A DNA stretch of 64,000 bases from Salinilacihabitans rarus (GCF_024296665.1 NZ_CP100762.1:1860001-1924000), one strand, 5' to 3'; positions 49,935 to 57,959 are shown, counted from the stretch's first letter. The notes: generated from the sequence alone by a model not told the origin. Numbers and translations are program-made.

Positions 49935-50567
49935 ATGACCGTCGCCGGCGGCAACGGGACCGGGACCGAGAGCCCGGTCGTCGAGACGCTCGCGCTGTTC
50001 GTCGTCGTCTTCGCCCTCCAGGGGGTCGCCTACGCCGTCGGCCGGACGGCGCTGGTGGTCGGCCTGTTTGCCCTCTCGCCGCCGCTCGAAGCGAACCCGT
50101 GGACGATCGTCACGAGCGTCTACGCCCACGACGGTCTCGCGCACCTCCTCTCGAACGGCGTCGCGCTCGTGCTGTTCGGCTGGCCGATCGCCCGCGCGAC
50201 GACCCGGCTACGGTTTCACGCCTTTTTCGTCGCGACGGGGGCGTTCGCAGGCGTCGCTCAGGTCTGGGTCAGCGGTGCAGTCTTCGGCGTCGACAACCCC
50301 GAGGTCCTCGGCGCCAGCGGCGCCGTCTTCGCGCTGATGGGGTACCTGCTGGCCGGCAACCGCCTCGCGGACGGGCTGGCCGCCCGGGTCGAGGTCCCCC
50401 GCTGGGCGACGCTCGCTGCGTTCGTCGCCCTCGCGGCGATCATCACCGTCGCGACCGCCGCGCCCCAGGTGGCGCTGATCGCCCACTTCGCCGGCTTCCT
50501 GCTGGGGCTCGTGGCGGGCAGGGCGGGCGTACTGGAGCCGAGGACCCGGCGGGCACTCGCTACGTGA
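49935..50567 (+). CDS. Rhomboid-family intramembrane serine protease
   Basis: 210 residues with about six membrane segments. Rhomboid landmarks: ANPWTIVTSVYAHDGLAHLL near 55, SNGVALVLFG, the catalytic GASGAVFALMGY (Ser in GxSG, ~133) and the catalytic His in VALIAHFAGFLLGLVAG (~190). The HDGLAHLLSN block replaces the usual HxxxxHxxxN. It cleaves membrane proteins within the bilayer; substrates unknown. It lies 100 bases after rpsJ and just before tRNA-Ala. Confidence 0.9.
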   Translation: MTVAGGNGTGTESPVVETLALFVVVFALQGVAYAVGRTALVVGLFALSPPLEANPWTIVTSVYAHDGLAHLLSNGVALVLFGWPIARATTRLRFHAFFVATGAFAGVAQVWVSGAVFGVDNPEVLGASGAVFALMGYLLAGNRLADGLAARVEVPRWATLAAFVALAAIITVATAAPQVALIAHFAGFLLGLVAGRAGVLEPRTRRALAT

Positions 50568-50630
50568 GTCCCACCCACGGCACCGCCGAAACACAAGGTA
50601 CAAATAGAAACCGCGGATAGAAACGTGCGA

Positions 50631-50702
50631 GGGCTCGTAGATCAGCGGCAGATCGCTTCCTTCGCAAGGAAGAGGCCCCGGGTTCAAATCCCGGCGAGTC
50701 CA
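50631..50702 (+). tRNA. tRNA-Ala (anticodon CGC)
   Basis: 72 bases that fold completely. Acceptor stem GGGCTCG with CGAGTCC, including the G3:U70 pair that marks alanine tRNAs, and discriminator A. D arm GATC...GATC, anticodon stem CTTCC/GGAAG with loop TTCGCAA, so the anticodon is CGC (codon GCG). T arm CCGGG-TTCAAAT-CCCGG. The 3' CCA is not encoded after the discriminator. No intron. The lower-GC islet begins directly after it. Confidence 0.95.
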
Positions 50703-51029
50703 CTTCTGCACGTCGCTACGCTCGTTCAGTCGTGACTCGCCGACCATCGCAAACGCGAAGCGTGCGCTCAGGCCCGGCACGTCCACTCCGATTCTGCCGT
50801 CTTTCGGAGCCGGCCGTATCGATAGCGACTGACGCTGCAACGTCTGTCGACGAAGTCTTCGCTCACCCCGTCGAGCGGGCCGTGGCCGACGGCCCGCTGG
50901 CTCCCGACCGACGTGCGGTACGATGTCGCGACCGGACACTGGCCGGGAAAGCCGGTTACACGGCGTGAGATGCGTCTGTAGCACTCACGGCAGAAGGGCT
51001 ATCAGAGAAGCAGCGACTACTGTCACCCG
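50703..51029. other. 327-bp gap downstream of tRNA-Ala, no gene seen
   Basis: No open frame with plausible coding signal. CGCTACGCTCG-type short reverse-symmetric text (50709-50760) is present. At 50773-50787 CCCGGCACGTCCACT resembles the tRNA 3' end CCCGGCGAGTCCACT at 13 of 15 positions, possibly a decayed tRNA-end remnant. The GC content starts to fall here. Confidence 0.5.
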
Positions 51030-51437
51030 ATGTTCTCTCGACGAGGGGTCCTCACGGCTGGAACGGGCATCGCTCTCGCAGGCTGTTCGGCGCTCGACGG
51101 CGCAAGCGCACGGATCGCGCGTCTCCGACTGGAAAACGACGACGCGAGCGCTCACGAGTTCTCGGTAGCTGTGAGCATCGATGGCGAGACGAGATACGAC
51201 GAACCGCATCGGATCGCCGCCGACGGGGACGAGTCGGCCGTGGAACTGACCGACGAACTTCCGGACGAACGGGGGGTGATAACTATCGAAACGGCGATCG
51301 ACGAGGCCGGGATCACGGAGTCGACGACCGTTGACGATGCCAGATGTTACGACGTTATCGCCGAGTACACCGGCGACAACCTGATCCACTGGCAAAGCGG
51401 GAGTAGCGAGGGGTGTGACGCGTTTATCGAGGAATGA
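51030..51437 (+). CDS. Small Tat lipoprotein, unknown
   Basis: 135 residues. FSRRGVLTAGTGIALAGC at the start: twin arginines at 4-5 and lipobox LAGC with Cys19 as the lipidated residue. The rest is a small beta-rich domain (RIARLRLENDDASAHEFSVA, VSIDGETRYDEPHRI, GVITIETAIDEAGI) with two later cysteines (near residues 105 and 129) that may form a disulfide. Haloarchaeal surface lipoproteins of this size are numerous and varied; I recognise no family. Codon usage is less GC-rich at third positions than in flanking genes. Confidence 0.72.
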   Translation: MFSRRGVLTAGTGIALAGCSALDGASARIARLRLENDDASAHEFSVAVSIDGETRYDEPHRIAADGDESAVELTDELPDERGVITIETAIDEAGITESTTVDDARCYDVIAEYTGDNLIHWQSGSSEGCDAFIEE

Positions 51438-51603
51438 AACTGGGGAACACCGCCCTCCGAGACGGCCGGAGCCGTGCCAAAGGATTTCAGTCAGTCGGGA
51501 GAACATAGACGGAAGTGATGAACTTGGACCGGAAGCTACGGTGGCGGGAAGCACGGCATCGAACTGGTTCAGCGTCGCAGGTAGACGTGAGTAGTGATCG
51601 GAA

Positions 51604-52044
51604 ATGGTGAACCCGGCCCGTGTCGACGCGGTCGTCGACCTCGCTTACGGGGCGTTGATCATCCTCGCGATCGGGCTGATCGCGACGGTCGAATTCAGCG
51701 TCGGGATCGCCTTCGGACTCGGCGTCTTCTCCGCGTACATCCTTCACGTGGTCTGGAAGATGGCCCGGTTCGATCCCGACTGGATGACCCGGACCGTCGA
51801 GGAGACGGTCGGTGAAACCGTCGAACAGAAAGTCGAGGAGACGGTCGGCGAAACCGTCGAACAATCGGTCGAAAAGACGGTCGGTGAAACCGTCGAACAA
51901 TCGGTCGAAAAGACGGTCGGTGAACAGATCGAGACGGTGCAGGCGCAGGTCGAGGCCGTCGACGAACGCGTCGATCGACGGCCGCGCCAGGAGCAGGTCG
52001 AAGAACTCATCGACGAGTCGGCCGAGGACGACTCCGACACGTAG
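51604..52044 (+). CDS. Membrane protein with 12-residue tandem repeats, probably coiled coil
   Basis: 146 residues. Two membrane segments, VVDLAYGALIILAIGLIA (~9-26) and FSVGIAFGLGVFSAYILH (~31-48), are followed by a basic joint (WKMARFDPDW). Then comes a soluble tail of a 12-residue unit, TVGETVEQSVEK, in three copies plus a part copy, with valine and threonine at regular spacing, ending in VQAQVEAVDERVDRR. The repeat phasing suggests an extended or coiled structure. Unknown function. The 36-base DNA repeats are listed separately. Confidence 0.7.
   Translation: MVNPARVDAVVDLAYGALIILAIGLIATVEFSVGIAFGLGVFSAYILHVVWKMARFDPDWMTRTVEETVGETVEQKVEETVGETVEQSVEKTVGETVEQSVEKTVGEQIETVQAQVEAVDERVDRRPRQEQVEELIDESAEDDSDT
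51805..51927. repeat. 36-bp tandem repeats, three copies plus 15 bases
   Basis: Units at 51805-51840, 51841-51876 and 51877-51912, then a partial copy to 51927. The second and third units differ at one base, suggesting recent duplication or gene conversion. Each unit encodes 12 residues, so unit gain or loss keeps the frame. Each holds ACGGT...ACCGT, a short inverted pair. Confidence 0.9.
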
Positions 52045-52065
52045 CGGTTCGGACGCGGGCGGGCG

Positions 52066-52494
52066 TCAGCGCACGAGCGTTACCGGCACCGGTGCCCGTT
52101 TGGACACCGTCTCGGCGACGTTGCCGACGAGAAAGCGGCGCGTCGCGCGCCGCCAGTCTTCGCCGTGACTGCCGAGTACAACCGTGTCGTAGTCGCCGGC
52201 ACGATCGATCACGTTCCGGGCCGGGTGGCCCACGCCGACGGCCGTGTCGATCTCTCGATCACGCTCGTCGGCGATCGCGCGAGCGCGTTCGAAAACCGGT
52301 TCGGCGCGGTCGGCGGCGGCCTCGTCGATGTCGTCTTCGAGCGCGAGACCGACTGCGTCGCCCATCATCATCGACGGGACGCCGACGACGTGTAAGACGG
52401 TCACCTCGGCATCGGGGTGGTTGTCGAGTGCGTACTCTAGAGCGTGTTCAGCGTGGTCGGAGTCGTCCATCGGAACGAGAACGCGCGAGAGCAT
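52066..52494 (-). CDS. Universal stress protein (UspA family)
   Basis: 142 residues. LSRVLVPMDDSDHAEHALEY at the start, VTVLHVVGVP near 32, VGVGHPARNVIDRAGDYDTV, then the nucleotide-binding stretch VLGSHGEDWRRATRRFLVG followed by NVAETVSKRAPVPVTLV. The canonical G-2x-G-9x-G-(S/T) is altered: GSHGEDWRRATRRFLVGN. It follows the Pit-like gene by 35 bases in the same direction, so the two are probably one transcript and this protein may regulate the carrier. Confidence 0.9.
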   Translation of the reverse strand: MLSRVLVPMDDSDHAEHALEYALDNHPDAEVTVLHVVGVPSMMMGDAVGLALEDDIDEAAADRAEPVFERARAIADERDREIDTAVGVGHPARNVIDRAGDYDTVVLGSHGEDWRRATRRFLVGNVAETVSKRAPVPVTLVR

Positions 52495-52529
52495 GGTGTC
52501 GTATTCACCGTCCAGCCGTAAATACTCGG

Positions 52530-53708
52530 TCAGGCAACTCCGGGCACGACGATGAAGAACCCGTAGGCGAGGATCGTCGACATCGACGGACCGATGACCC
52601 ACATCGAGACGTACTTGACGATCGCCCGTGGGTTAAAGAGGTTGGCCGCGTCGATCACCTCGTCGGGTTCTTGCTCGCCGATCGCCGGTGTCGGCGTCGC
52701 TTCCTGTTCCTCAGCGACGATGGCGCCCAGTTCGATATCGCGGTTTTCGACGTCACCGGTGACCGCCTCGCGAACGGTGACCGGACGGGTCGCTCGGCCC
52801 CACCCGATGCCAACGATCGTCATCACCGTCGCCATCACGAGGCTGATCGGGATCCCGAGCCACGAGAGGGTGGTCGTAATCGTCGATGCCGTTATCATGA
52901 CGAACAGCGCGGCGAGCAGTGGAATGTCGCTCAGTTCGCCGCCGACCGACTCCATCGTTCGGCGGGCGATCGTAAACCCGCCGAATCCGATCGCGAGCGT
53001 GGCGAGGACGATCGCGGTGTCCGTGCCGAGTCCACCGACACCGCCGACCAGTGGTGCGGCGGCGTTCGGAACGTTACTCGCACCGGCGCTGAACGCCATG
53101 TAACAGCCGATAACGAAGACGACCAGCGTCGTGGTAAACTCCGACCACGTGGTGTTCGGGCCGAACGCCGGCGTCGGAAGTCGTCCCCCCCGATCGAGGA
53201 CCAGTAACGGCCCGTCGGACTTTTCGATTCGAACCCGACGGTTGACCGCCGGATAGACGTAACGACCGATGATGACGCCGATCCACAGCCCAAGAACCGG
53301 GGTGACGATCCACCACGAGAGGATCTCCGCGATCGTCGCGTAGTTCAGCGTATCCGTCGCGAGTCCGAGTCCGGCGATGGCGCCGACGGTCGTCATCGAC
53401 GTCGGGACGGGGACGCCGAAGAGATTGGCGACGAGGATCCCAAGCCCGATGAAAAAGAGGACGGCGACGCCCGCCGTCAGCGTGAGATCGGTCGTGATGA
53501 TGCCCTCGCTGAGCGTCTTCATGACGTTCCGGCCGACGGTCCACCCGCCGAAGAAAACGAAGAACGTCATGACTGCCGCGGCCGTCGTCTTCGTCACGAT
53601 TCCGGCACCGACCGAGGGCCCCCACGTGATGCCCGTCGACGAGCCGCCGATGTTGAACCCGACGAATATTGACGCGACGACCCCGACTAATAAAACGGTC
53701 TCGACCAT
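52530..53708 (-). CDS. PiT-family inorganic phosphate transporter-like permease
   Basis: 392 residues with about ten membrane segments in two repeated halves around an acidic loop. PiT proteins carry GANDVANA-type signatures in each half. Here the first reads VGFNIGGSSTGITWGPSVGA and the second AGASNVPNAAAPLVGGVGG; the second is the clearer match and the first lacks the usual D/N pair. Function as an Na+- or H+-coupled phosphate carrier is the family expectation. The C-terminal hydrophilic segment (~300-345, EEQEATPTPAIGEQEPDEV) is followed by two final spans. A minus-strand TATA box at ~53735-53742 gives a leaderless mRNA. Confidence 0.87.
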   Translation of the reverse strand: MVETVLLVGVVASIFVGFNIGGSSTGITWGPSVGAGIVTKTTAAAVMTFFVFFGGWTVGRNVMKTLSEGIITTDLTLTAGVAVLFFIGLGILVANLFGVPVPTSMTTVGAIAGLGLATDTLNYATIAEILSWWIVTPVLGLWIGVIIGRYVYPAVNRRVRIEKSDGPLLVLDRGGRLPTPAFGPNTTWSEFTTTLVVFVIGCYMAFSAGASNVPNAAAPLVGGVGGLGTDTAIVLATLAIGFGGFTIARRTMESVGGELSDIPLLAALFVMITASTITTTLSWLGIPISLVMATVMTIVGIGWGRATRPVTVREAVTGDVENRDIELGAIVAEEQEATPTPAIGEQEPDEVIDAANLFNPRAIVKYVSMWVIGPSMSTILAYGFFIVVPGVA

Positions 53709-54084
53709 CGTCGGATACTACAGGGGTGCGGGTGAAATAAGTAGTGTAGCGGGACCGTCGTCTCGCCCGGTACGTCCTCCTCCGGCAGAGCGATCACCGC
53801 CCTCGCGGCTACCGTCGGACCCCGCGATAGGTGCGGTCCTCGGCCGGCCGCCGCCGCGCTCGAACGTCGTCGACGTGGTTTCGACAGCCGTGATCGCCGG
53901 CGCGGGCCTGCCTTCCGGCCGTACGGCTTCCGTTGGCCGAGCAGGGGCAAGCGCTAACATCCACCGTGGTGTTCGTCCACACAGGTGAGTCGGGAATGGA
54001 TCGTCCGGGTACGGAGGCGGGGGGACACGGAGCGACGGGCGCCGGCCGACCGACGGGGCCGGGACGCCGTCGGCACCCGCGGCC
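53709..54084. other. 376-bp gap without a supported gene
   Basis: Apart from the Pit promoter at its left end, no reading frame shows haloarchaeal coding signal or a recognisable motif. Frames on both strands are arginine/proline-rich shadow translations. Possibly remnants of lost genes. Confidence 0.45.
53735..53742 (-). promoter_or_regulatory. TATA box of the Pit-like/UspA pair
   Basis: Minus strand ACTTATTT, centred 30 bases from the ATG at 53708. Predicted transcription start is within 3 bases of the start codon. Confidence 0.55.
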
Positions 54085-54456
54085 ATGACCTTCCCCGACC
54101 TCGCGGTGAACCTCGTCTACACCGTCCTGTGTCTGGTACCGGGGTTCGTCAGCCTGCAGGTCGTGACCCACACGACGGACCTCGACCCGGAGCTAAGCGA
54201 GTTCGAGAAGTCGACGTGGAGCCTCCTCGGGAGCGGCGTCTCGTTGTCGGTGACCTACTTCCTGTACGTCGCCTGGCGCGGGCTCACGACGGGCGAGTTC
54301 GCGCTCGTCCGTCCGCTCGACATCGGCTGGGTCGAACTCGTCGCGGCCTACCCGCTCCTGCTCGTCGTGGCGGTCCTTGTCGGGTACGTCAGCGCGAAGC
54401 TACTCGGTCGCGCCCAGGGGTCGCTCGCGAGCACCCGTCCGGAGACGAGCCGGTAA
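54085..54456 (+). CDS. Membrane protein of unknown function, three spans
   Basis: 123 residues. Hydrophobic segments at ~7-27 (AVNLVYTVLCLVPGFVSLQV), ~45-65 (LLGSGVSLSVTYFLYVAWRG) and ~82-105 (ELVAAYPLLLVVAVLVGYVS), with an acidic loop LDPELSEFEKSTW. The VPGFVSL...SEFE order recalls the N-terminal part of DUF6338-type proteins, which are longer, so this may be a truncated copy; low certainty. It sits in the lower-GC islet and has no clear partner. Confidence 0.6.
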   Translation: MTFPDLAVNLVYTVLCLVPGFVSLQVVTHTTDLDPELSEFEKSTWSLLGSGVSLSVTYFLYVAWRGLTTGEFALVRPLDIGWVELVAAYPLLLVVAVLVGYVSAKLLGRAQGSLASTRPETSR

Positions 54457-54823
54457 CGGCGACGAACCCGTGGCGACCGGCGTCGGTAGACGTCCGCGAG
54501 GAACTCGCGGAGCGCCTCGTTGACGGGCTCTGGCCGCTCCAGCACACATGGAAGTATCCCGTGAACGCGTTTCAGGGGGCGCCGGTCGAAGACGCACCCG
54601 GTAGGGAGAACGGACCTCGCGTCGGGAGCCACACACGTCTAAGAGAGCTCGGTTTTCGCACATTACCAATATTGATCTCACGTGACTATTTGCAGATGTT
54701 GTCAAGATGAGATAGTACGAGGCGAACGAAATATCGCACACAGATCGCGGACCAGTCGAGTTCACGGGAGCGGACGACGGTGCTGTGAACTGGTACCGTG
54801 TGAAGAGTCAACAGAAGGGCGAC

Positions 54824-54833
54824 ATAATTAAAA
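54824..54833 (+). promoter_or_regulatory. TATA box of the C69 peptidase gene
   Basis: ATAATTAAAA, centred so that transcription would start near 54855. That falls inside the inverted repeat at 54849-54868, which therefore overlaps the transcription start. Confidence 0.55.
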
Positions 54834-54848
54834 GACAAACAGTTTGAT

Positions 54849-54868
54849 GGAACGGCTTTGTCCGTTCC
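54849..54868. repeat. Perfect 7-bp inverted repeat at the predicted transcription start of the C69 gene
   Basis: GGAACGG at 54849-54855 and CCGTTCC at 54862-54868, with a 6-base spacer. It ends 9 bases before the GTG start codon. Depending on the exact start site it is an operator or a 5' hairpin over the initiation region. Confidence 0.7.
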
Positions 54869-54877
54869 GACCGCTTA

Positions 54878-56782
54878 GTGTCGGATGTGAAGTCTAAACC
54901 AGTAGCAACGATCGTCGCAGCGATGATGGTACTGTCGGTACTCACGCCGGTTGCTGCGGCCGCACCCGCCGCCGACGGCGACGCGTCGGCGGCCCCGGCC
55001 GCGGAGACGGAGTCGCCGACGCCGGACGGCGTACAGACCGAGACCGACGCGGAGTACCGTGGCTGTACGATGGTGATCGTCGGAAAGAACGCCAGCGCTG
55101 ACGGCTCGGTCGTGCTGGCCAGAACCGAAGACTACAGCGGGAACTGGGCGAAACACTTCCGCCACGTTCCCGCCGAGACGCACCCGGAGGGTGCGACGTT
55201 CGAGGCGGCCAACGGCCTCGAATGGCCGCTTCCCAACGAGACGTACGCGTACAACGCCGCGCAGGACTGGACCACAGAGTGGGGCCGATTCCACGAGTTC
55301 GCGATCAACTCCGAGGGGGTCGGCGTGACCGCGACGACGACGACGAGCATCAACGAGGACGTCGAGGAGGTCGACCCGCTCGTCGAGGGGGGCCTCGCCG
55401 AGGCGAGCGTGACGACGCTCGTGGCCCAGCGGGCCGACACGCCCCGCGAGGGCGTCGAACTCGTCGGCGAGATCGTCGAACAGGAGGGCGCGAGCGAGCC
55501 GTTCGCGATGGCCGTCGCGAACGGCACCGAGGCGTGGCTCATCGAGACCGCCAGCGGCCACCACTGGGCCGCCCACCGGATCCCCGACGACGAGTACTTC
55601 GTCGGCGCCAACGCGATGCGACTCGGGGAGGTCGACCTCGACAGCCCCGACTACATGGGCTCCGACGGCCTGATCGACTTCGCCGCCGAACACGACCTCT
55701 ACGACCCGGAAACCGAGGACTTCCACTTCGCGAAAGCCTACGGGACGGCCGACGACTACGCCGCCTACAACTACCAGCGCGTCTGGGGCGGCCTCGAGTA
55801 CTTCGGCACCGAGAACGCGCCGTGGGACGGCGACGAGGTGCCCGGTCCCGACGCGAGACCCTATCCGGTCACCGTCGAACCGGACGAAGAGATCTCCGTA
55901 AAGGACGTGATGGACTTCACGCGGTACCGCTACCAGGACACCGAATACGACGCGCGCGAGACGGACGAGCCACTGCCCCGCACGGTCGGGACCACGTCGA
56001 CGATCGAATCGCACATACTACAGCTTCGCGAGGACGGCCCGACGCCGATCAGCGACGTCGCGTGGGCCGCGATGGGGACGCCGCTGGCCAGCCCGTACGT
56101 CCCCTACTACCCCGCGCTCGAAGAGTTCCCCGAGCCGTACAGGCAGGGGAACGACACCTACGACGAGGACTCCGCGTTCTGGCAGTTCAGGTCGCTCAGT
56201 AACCTGCGGTTCCTCAGTTACGACTACTTCGGGCCGAAGGTGATCGAGGAGATCGAGACGTTCGAAGAGGCGGAGCTAGAGCAGCAGGCGGAGAAAGAGC
56301 GGAAAGCCGCCGAACTGTGGGAAGAAAACGAGACGAAAGCAAGGGAGTACCTCGCGAACTACTCGGAAGAGCAAGCCTGGGAGGCGCTGGACCTCGCGGA
56401 CGACCTCGAGACCGAGATCCACACGACGGTCGCCCAGATAGAGGGCTGGAAACTCGCGAACCCGTCGGTAGACGCCCAGCCGGAAGAGTGGGACCTGCCC
56501 GCACCCGACGCCGACGCCGACGCCGACGAACCGGAGCCCGACGACGACAACGCCGACACGGACGATCCGGGGACCGACGACGGTGACGACACCAGTGACG
56601 CCGACGATGGCAGCACCGACGACGCCGACGATGGCAGCACCGACGACGCCGACGATGGCAGCACCGACGACGCCGACGGCGAAACCGACGCCGACGACTC
56701 CACGCCCGGCTTCGGCGTCGCCGCGGCCGCCGTCGCTATCGCCGCACTGATCGCCGTCGGCGCCGCGACGAGACGCCGCTGA
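54878..56782 (+). CDS. Secreted C69-family dipeptidase with C-terminal sorting signal
   Basis: 634 residues, GTG start at 54878. Signal peptide VATIVAAMMVLSVLTPVAAA (~9-28), then a threonine/alanine-rich pro-region. The C69 (PepD-like) Ntn-hydrolase core begins with Cys63 in YRGCTMVIVGKNASADGSVV, the expected catalytic nucleophile after processing. ARTEDYSGNWAKHF follows, and WGRFHEFAINSEGVGVTATT near 140. A helical charged region (~465-530) and an acidic linker with three DDGSTDDA repeats lead to STPGFGVAAAAVAIAALIAV and RRR, a PGF-CTERM archaeosortase signal. So it is a cell-surface peptidase. Confidence 0.9.
   Translation: MSDVKSKPVATIVAAMMVLSVLTPVAAAAPAADGDASAAPAAETESPTPDGVQTETDAEYRGCTMVIVGKNASADGSVVLARTEDYSGNWAKHFRHVPAETHPEGATFEAANGLEWPLPNETYAYNAAQDWTTEWGRFHEFAINSEGVGVTATTTTSINEDVEEVDPLVEGGLAEASVTTLVAQRADTPREGVELVGEIVEQEGASEPFAMAVANGTEAWLIETASGHHWAAHRIPDDEYFVGANAMRLGEVDLDSPDYMGSDGLIDFAAEHDLYDPETEDFHFAKAYGTADDYAAYNYQRVWGGLEYFGTENAPWDGDEVPGPDARPYPVTVEPDEEISVKDVMDFTRYRYQDTEYDARETDEPLPRTVGTTSTIESHILQLREDGPTPISDVAWAAMGTPLASPYVPYYPALEEFPEPYRQGNDTYDEDSAFWQFRSLSNLRFLSYDYFGPKVIEEIETFEEAELEQQAEKERKAAELWEENETKAREYLANYSEEQAWEALDLADDLETEIHTTVAQIEGWKLANPSVDAQPEEWDLPAPDADADADEPEPDDDNADTDDPGTDDGDDTSDADDGSTDDADDGSTDDADDGSTDDADGETDADDSTPGFGVAAAAVAIAALIAVGAATRRR
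56603..56674. repeat. 24-bp tandem repeat, three identical copies
   Basis: Units at 56603-56626, 56627-56650 and 56651-56674 encode DDGSTDDA three times in the acidic linker before the PGF-CTERM tail of the C69 peptidase. Exact identity suggests recent expansion. Confidence 0.92.
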
Positions 56783-57116
56783 ACGCGGAGGGGGGCGGCC
56801 GACCCCACCGTCGACGGCCGTTTCTCGCTTTTCTCGGCCGAACGTGTGCGTAGTTCGACCCGTCTCTCCGGAACCGCCGAGCGCGCGACGAGAGGCGCCG
56901 ACCGGCCGACGCGACCCGTAACGGACCCCCGACCGTTTACATCAGCCACATTATACGACGGGCACACACAGTTATAATCTTTGAGTGTAGTGCGTAAATT
57001 GAACGGCCGACCGACGCGACACCGCCCGCGCGACCGCGGCGGTCCGGATTCGCCGGGGCCCGGAGACCCGCTCCGGGGAGGCGGATCCCCCAACTCGGTA
57101 CCTGCCACCAAAACCC
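56783..57116. other. 334-bp gap, no gene seen
   Basis: It contains a short AT-rich patch (56935-57000) with TTATAATC at 56973-56980, a TATA-like element that would start transcription near 57003, about 115 bases before the coiled-coil gene. No small gene or RNA structure is evident. Confidence 0.45.
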
Positions 57117-57959
57117 ATGCCAGCGCACAACGATCGAACGCCACCCCCCAACGAATCGACCGATCGATCGGCGACCGACGCCCTCGACGAACTGCTCGCG
57201 GCGCTCAGATCCGACCAGGGCGGCGCGCGGACGACCGCGCTCCGCCGCGCGCTCGCCGACGAGACCGACCCTCCGGCGGAGCGGCTGGCCGACGTCGAGT
57301 CGACGCTCGACTCGCTGGCGGCGGACGTCGAGGCGCTCGAAGAGGCAATCGAGGACCTCGAATCGAACGACCGAGCGCTGGCGGTCGAGACCAGCGACCT
57401 CGGCGCCGACGTCGAGCGCGTCGCCGACCGGGTCGAGCGCGTCGAGGAGAAGACGGACGCCCTCCGGGACGAACTCGTCGCCACGCGCGACGCCGTCGGG
57501 GAGACGTCCGCGGCCGGGGCCGGGAACGACGAGGAACCGTCGGCGGACCCCGAGGAGTACAGCGACGACGTCCTCCGGCGGATGAAACACGTCGAGCGGA
57601 AACTGGATCGGCGGACCTCCTCGCTTGCGTCGGAGCTGTCGTCCGTCGAGGACCTCGAGGCGCGCATCGACGAACTCGAACGGGAACTGGACCAGCGGAC
57701 CGACGCGCTGGTGGCGGGGCTCGAAGACGTCGACGGGACGCTGGAGGAGGCGGTCCGGTACGTCCACGAGGACCTCTCCGACGAGATCGAGCGCCGCTCG
57801 CACACGCTCGAAGCCGCCGTCGAGGACCTCGAGGAGGAGCTGGGGTCGTCGATCGACGACCTGCGGGACGACGTCGACACGCTCGAGATGCACGCGGTCG
57901 ACTTCACCATGTGGCGCCGCTCCGTCGAGGAGACGCTGGAGGAGTCCGAGGACGGGTGA
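57117..57959 (+). CDS. Soluble coiled-coil protein, unknown
   Basis: 280 residues, nearly all helical heptads. Segments ~55-130 (for example LADVESTLDSLAADVEALEE, VERVADRVERVEEKTDALRD) and ~150-265 (LRRMKHVERKLDRRTSSLAS, EARIDELERELDQRTDALVA) are separated by a Gly/Pro/Asp-rich hinge (AGAGNDEEPSADPEEYSD). It ends MWRRSVEETLEESEDG. Strongly acidic, no membrane segment, no enzyme motif. Similar haloarchaeal proteins are scaffolds or unknown. The opposite strand has Ser/Arg-rich shadow frames. Confidence 0.75.
   Translation: MPAHNDRTPPPNESTDRSATDALDELLAALRSDQGGARTTALRRALADETDPPAERLADVESTLDSLAADVEALEEAIEDLESNDRALAVETSDLGADVERVADRVERVEEKTDALRDELVATRDAVGETSAAGAGNDEEPSADPEEYSDDVLRRMKHVERKLDRRTSSLASELSSVEDLEARIDELERELDQRTDALVAGLEDVDGTLEEAVRYVHEDLSDEIERRSHTLEAAVEDLEEELGSSIDDLRDDVDTLEMHAVDFTMWRRSVEETLEESEDG

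Larger units (their letters stand above)
54457..54877. other. 421-bp AT-richer gap upstream of the C69 peptidase gene
   Basis: No supported gene. It has the lowest GC in the window (54660-54760 and 54800-54845). It contains imperfect inverted text around GTTCAC (54761-54766) and GTGAAC (54785-54790), the peptidase promoter and a hairpin at 54849-54868. A plus-strand frame ending at 54710 gives a peptide with no known match. Confidence 0.5.

Noticed and set aside
50208-50984. Minus-strand open frame across tRNA-Ala, with RRDLNPGPLPCEGSDLP
   Set aside because: This RRDLNPGP peptide is the well-known false translation of a tRNA gene in the antisense direction.
51805-51927. CRISPR-like regular 36-bp spacing
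   Set aside because: Units are directly adjacent, in frame and translated; there are no unique spacers.
54457-54710. Plus-strand frame giving VREELAERLVDGLWPLQHTW, as a possible gene remnant
   Set aside because: No start codon in a plausible context and no recognisable family; could be a remnant but unsupported.
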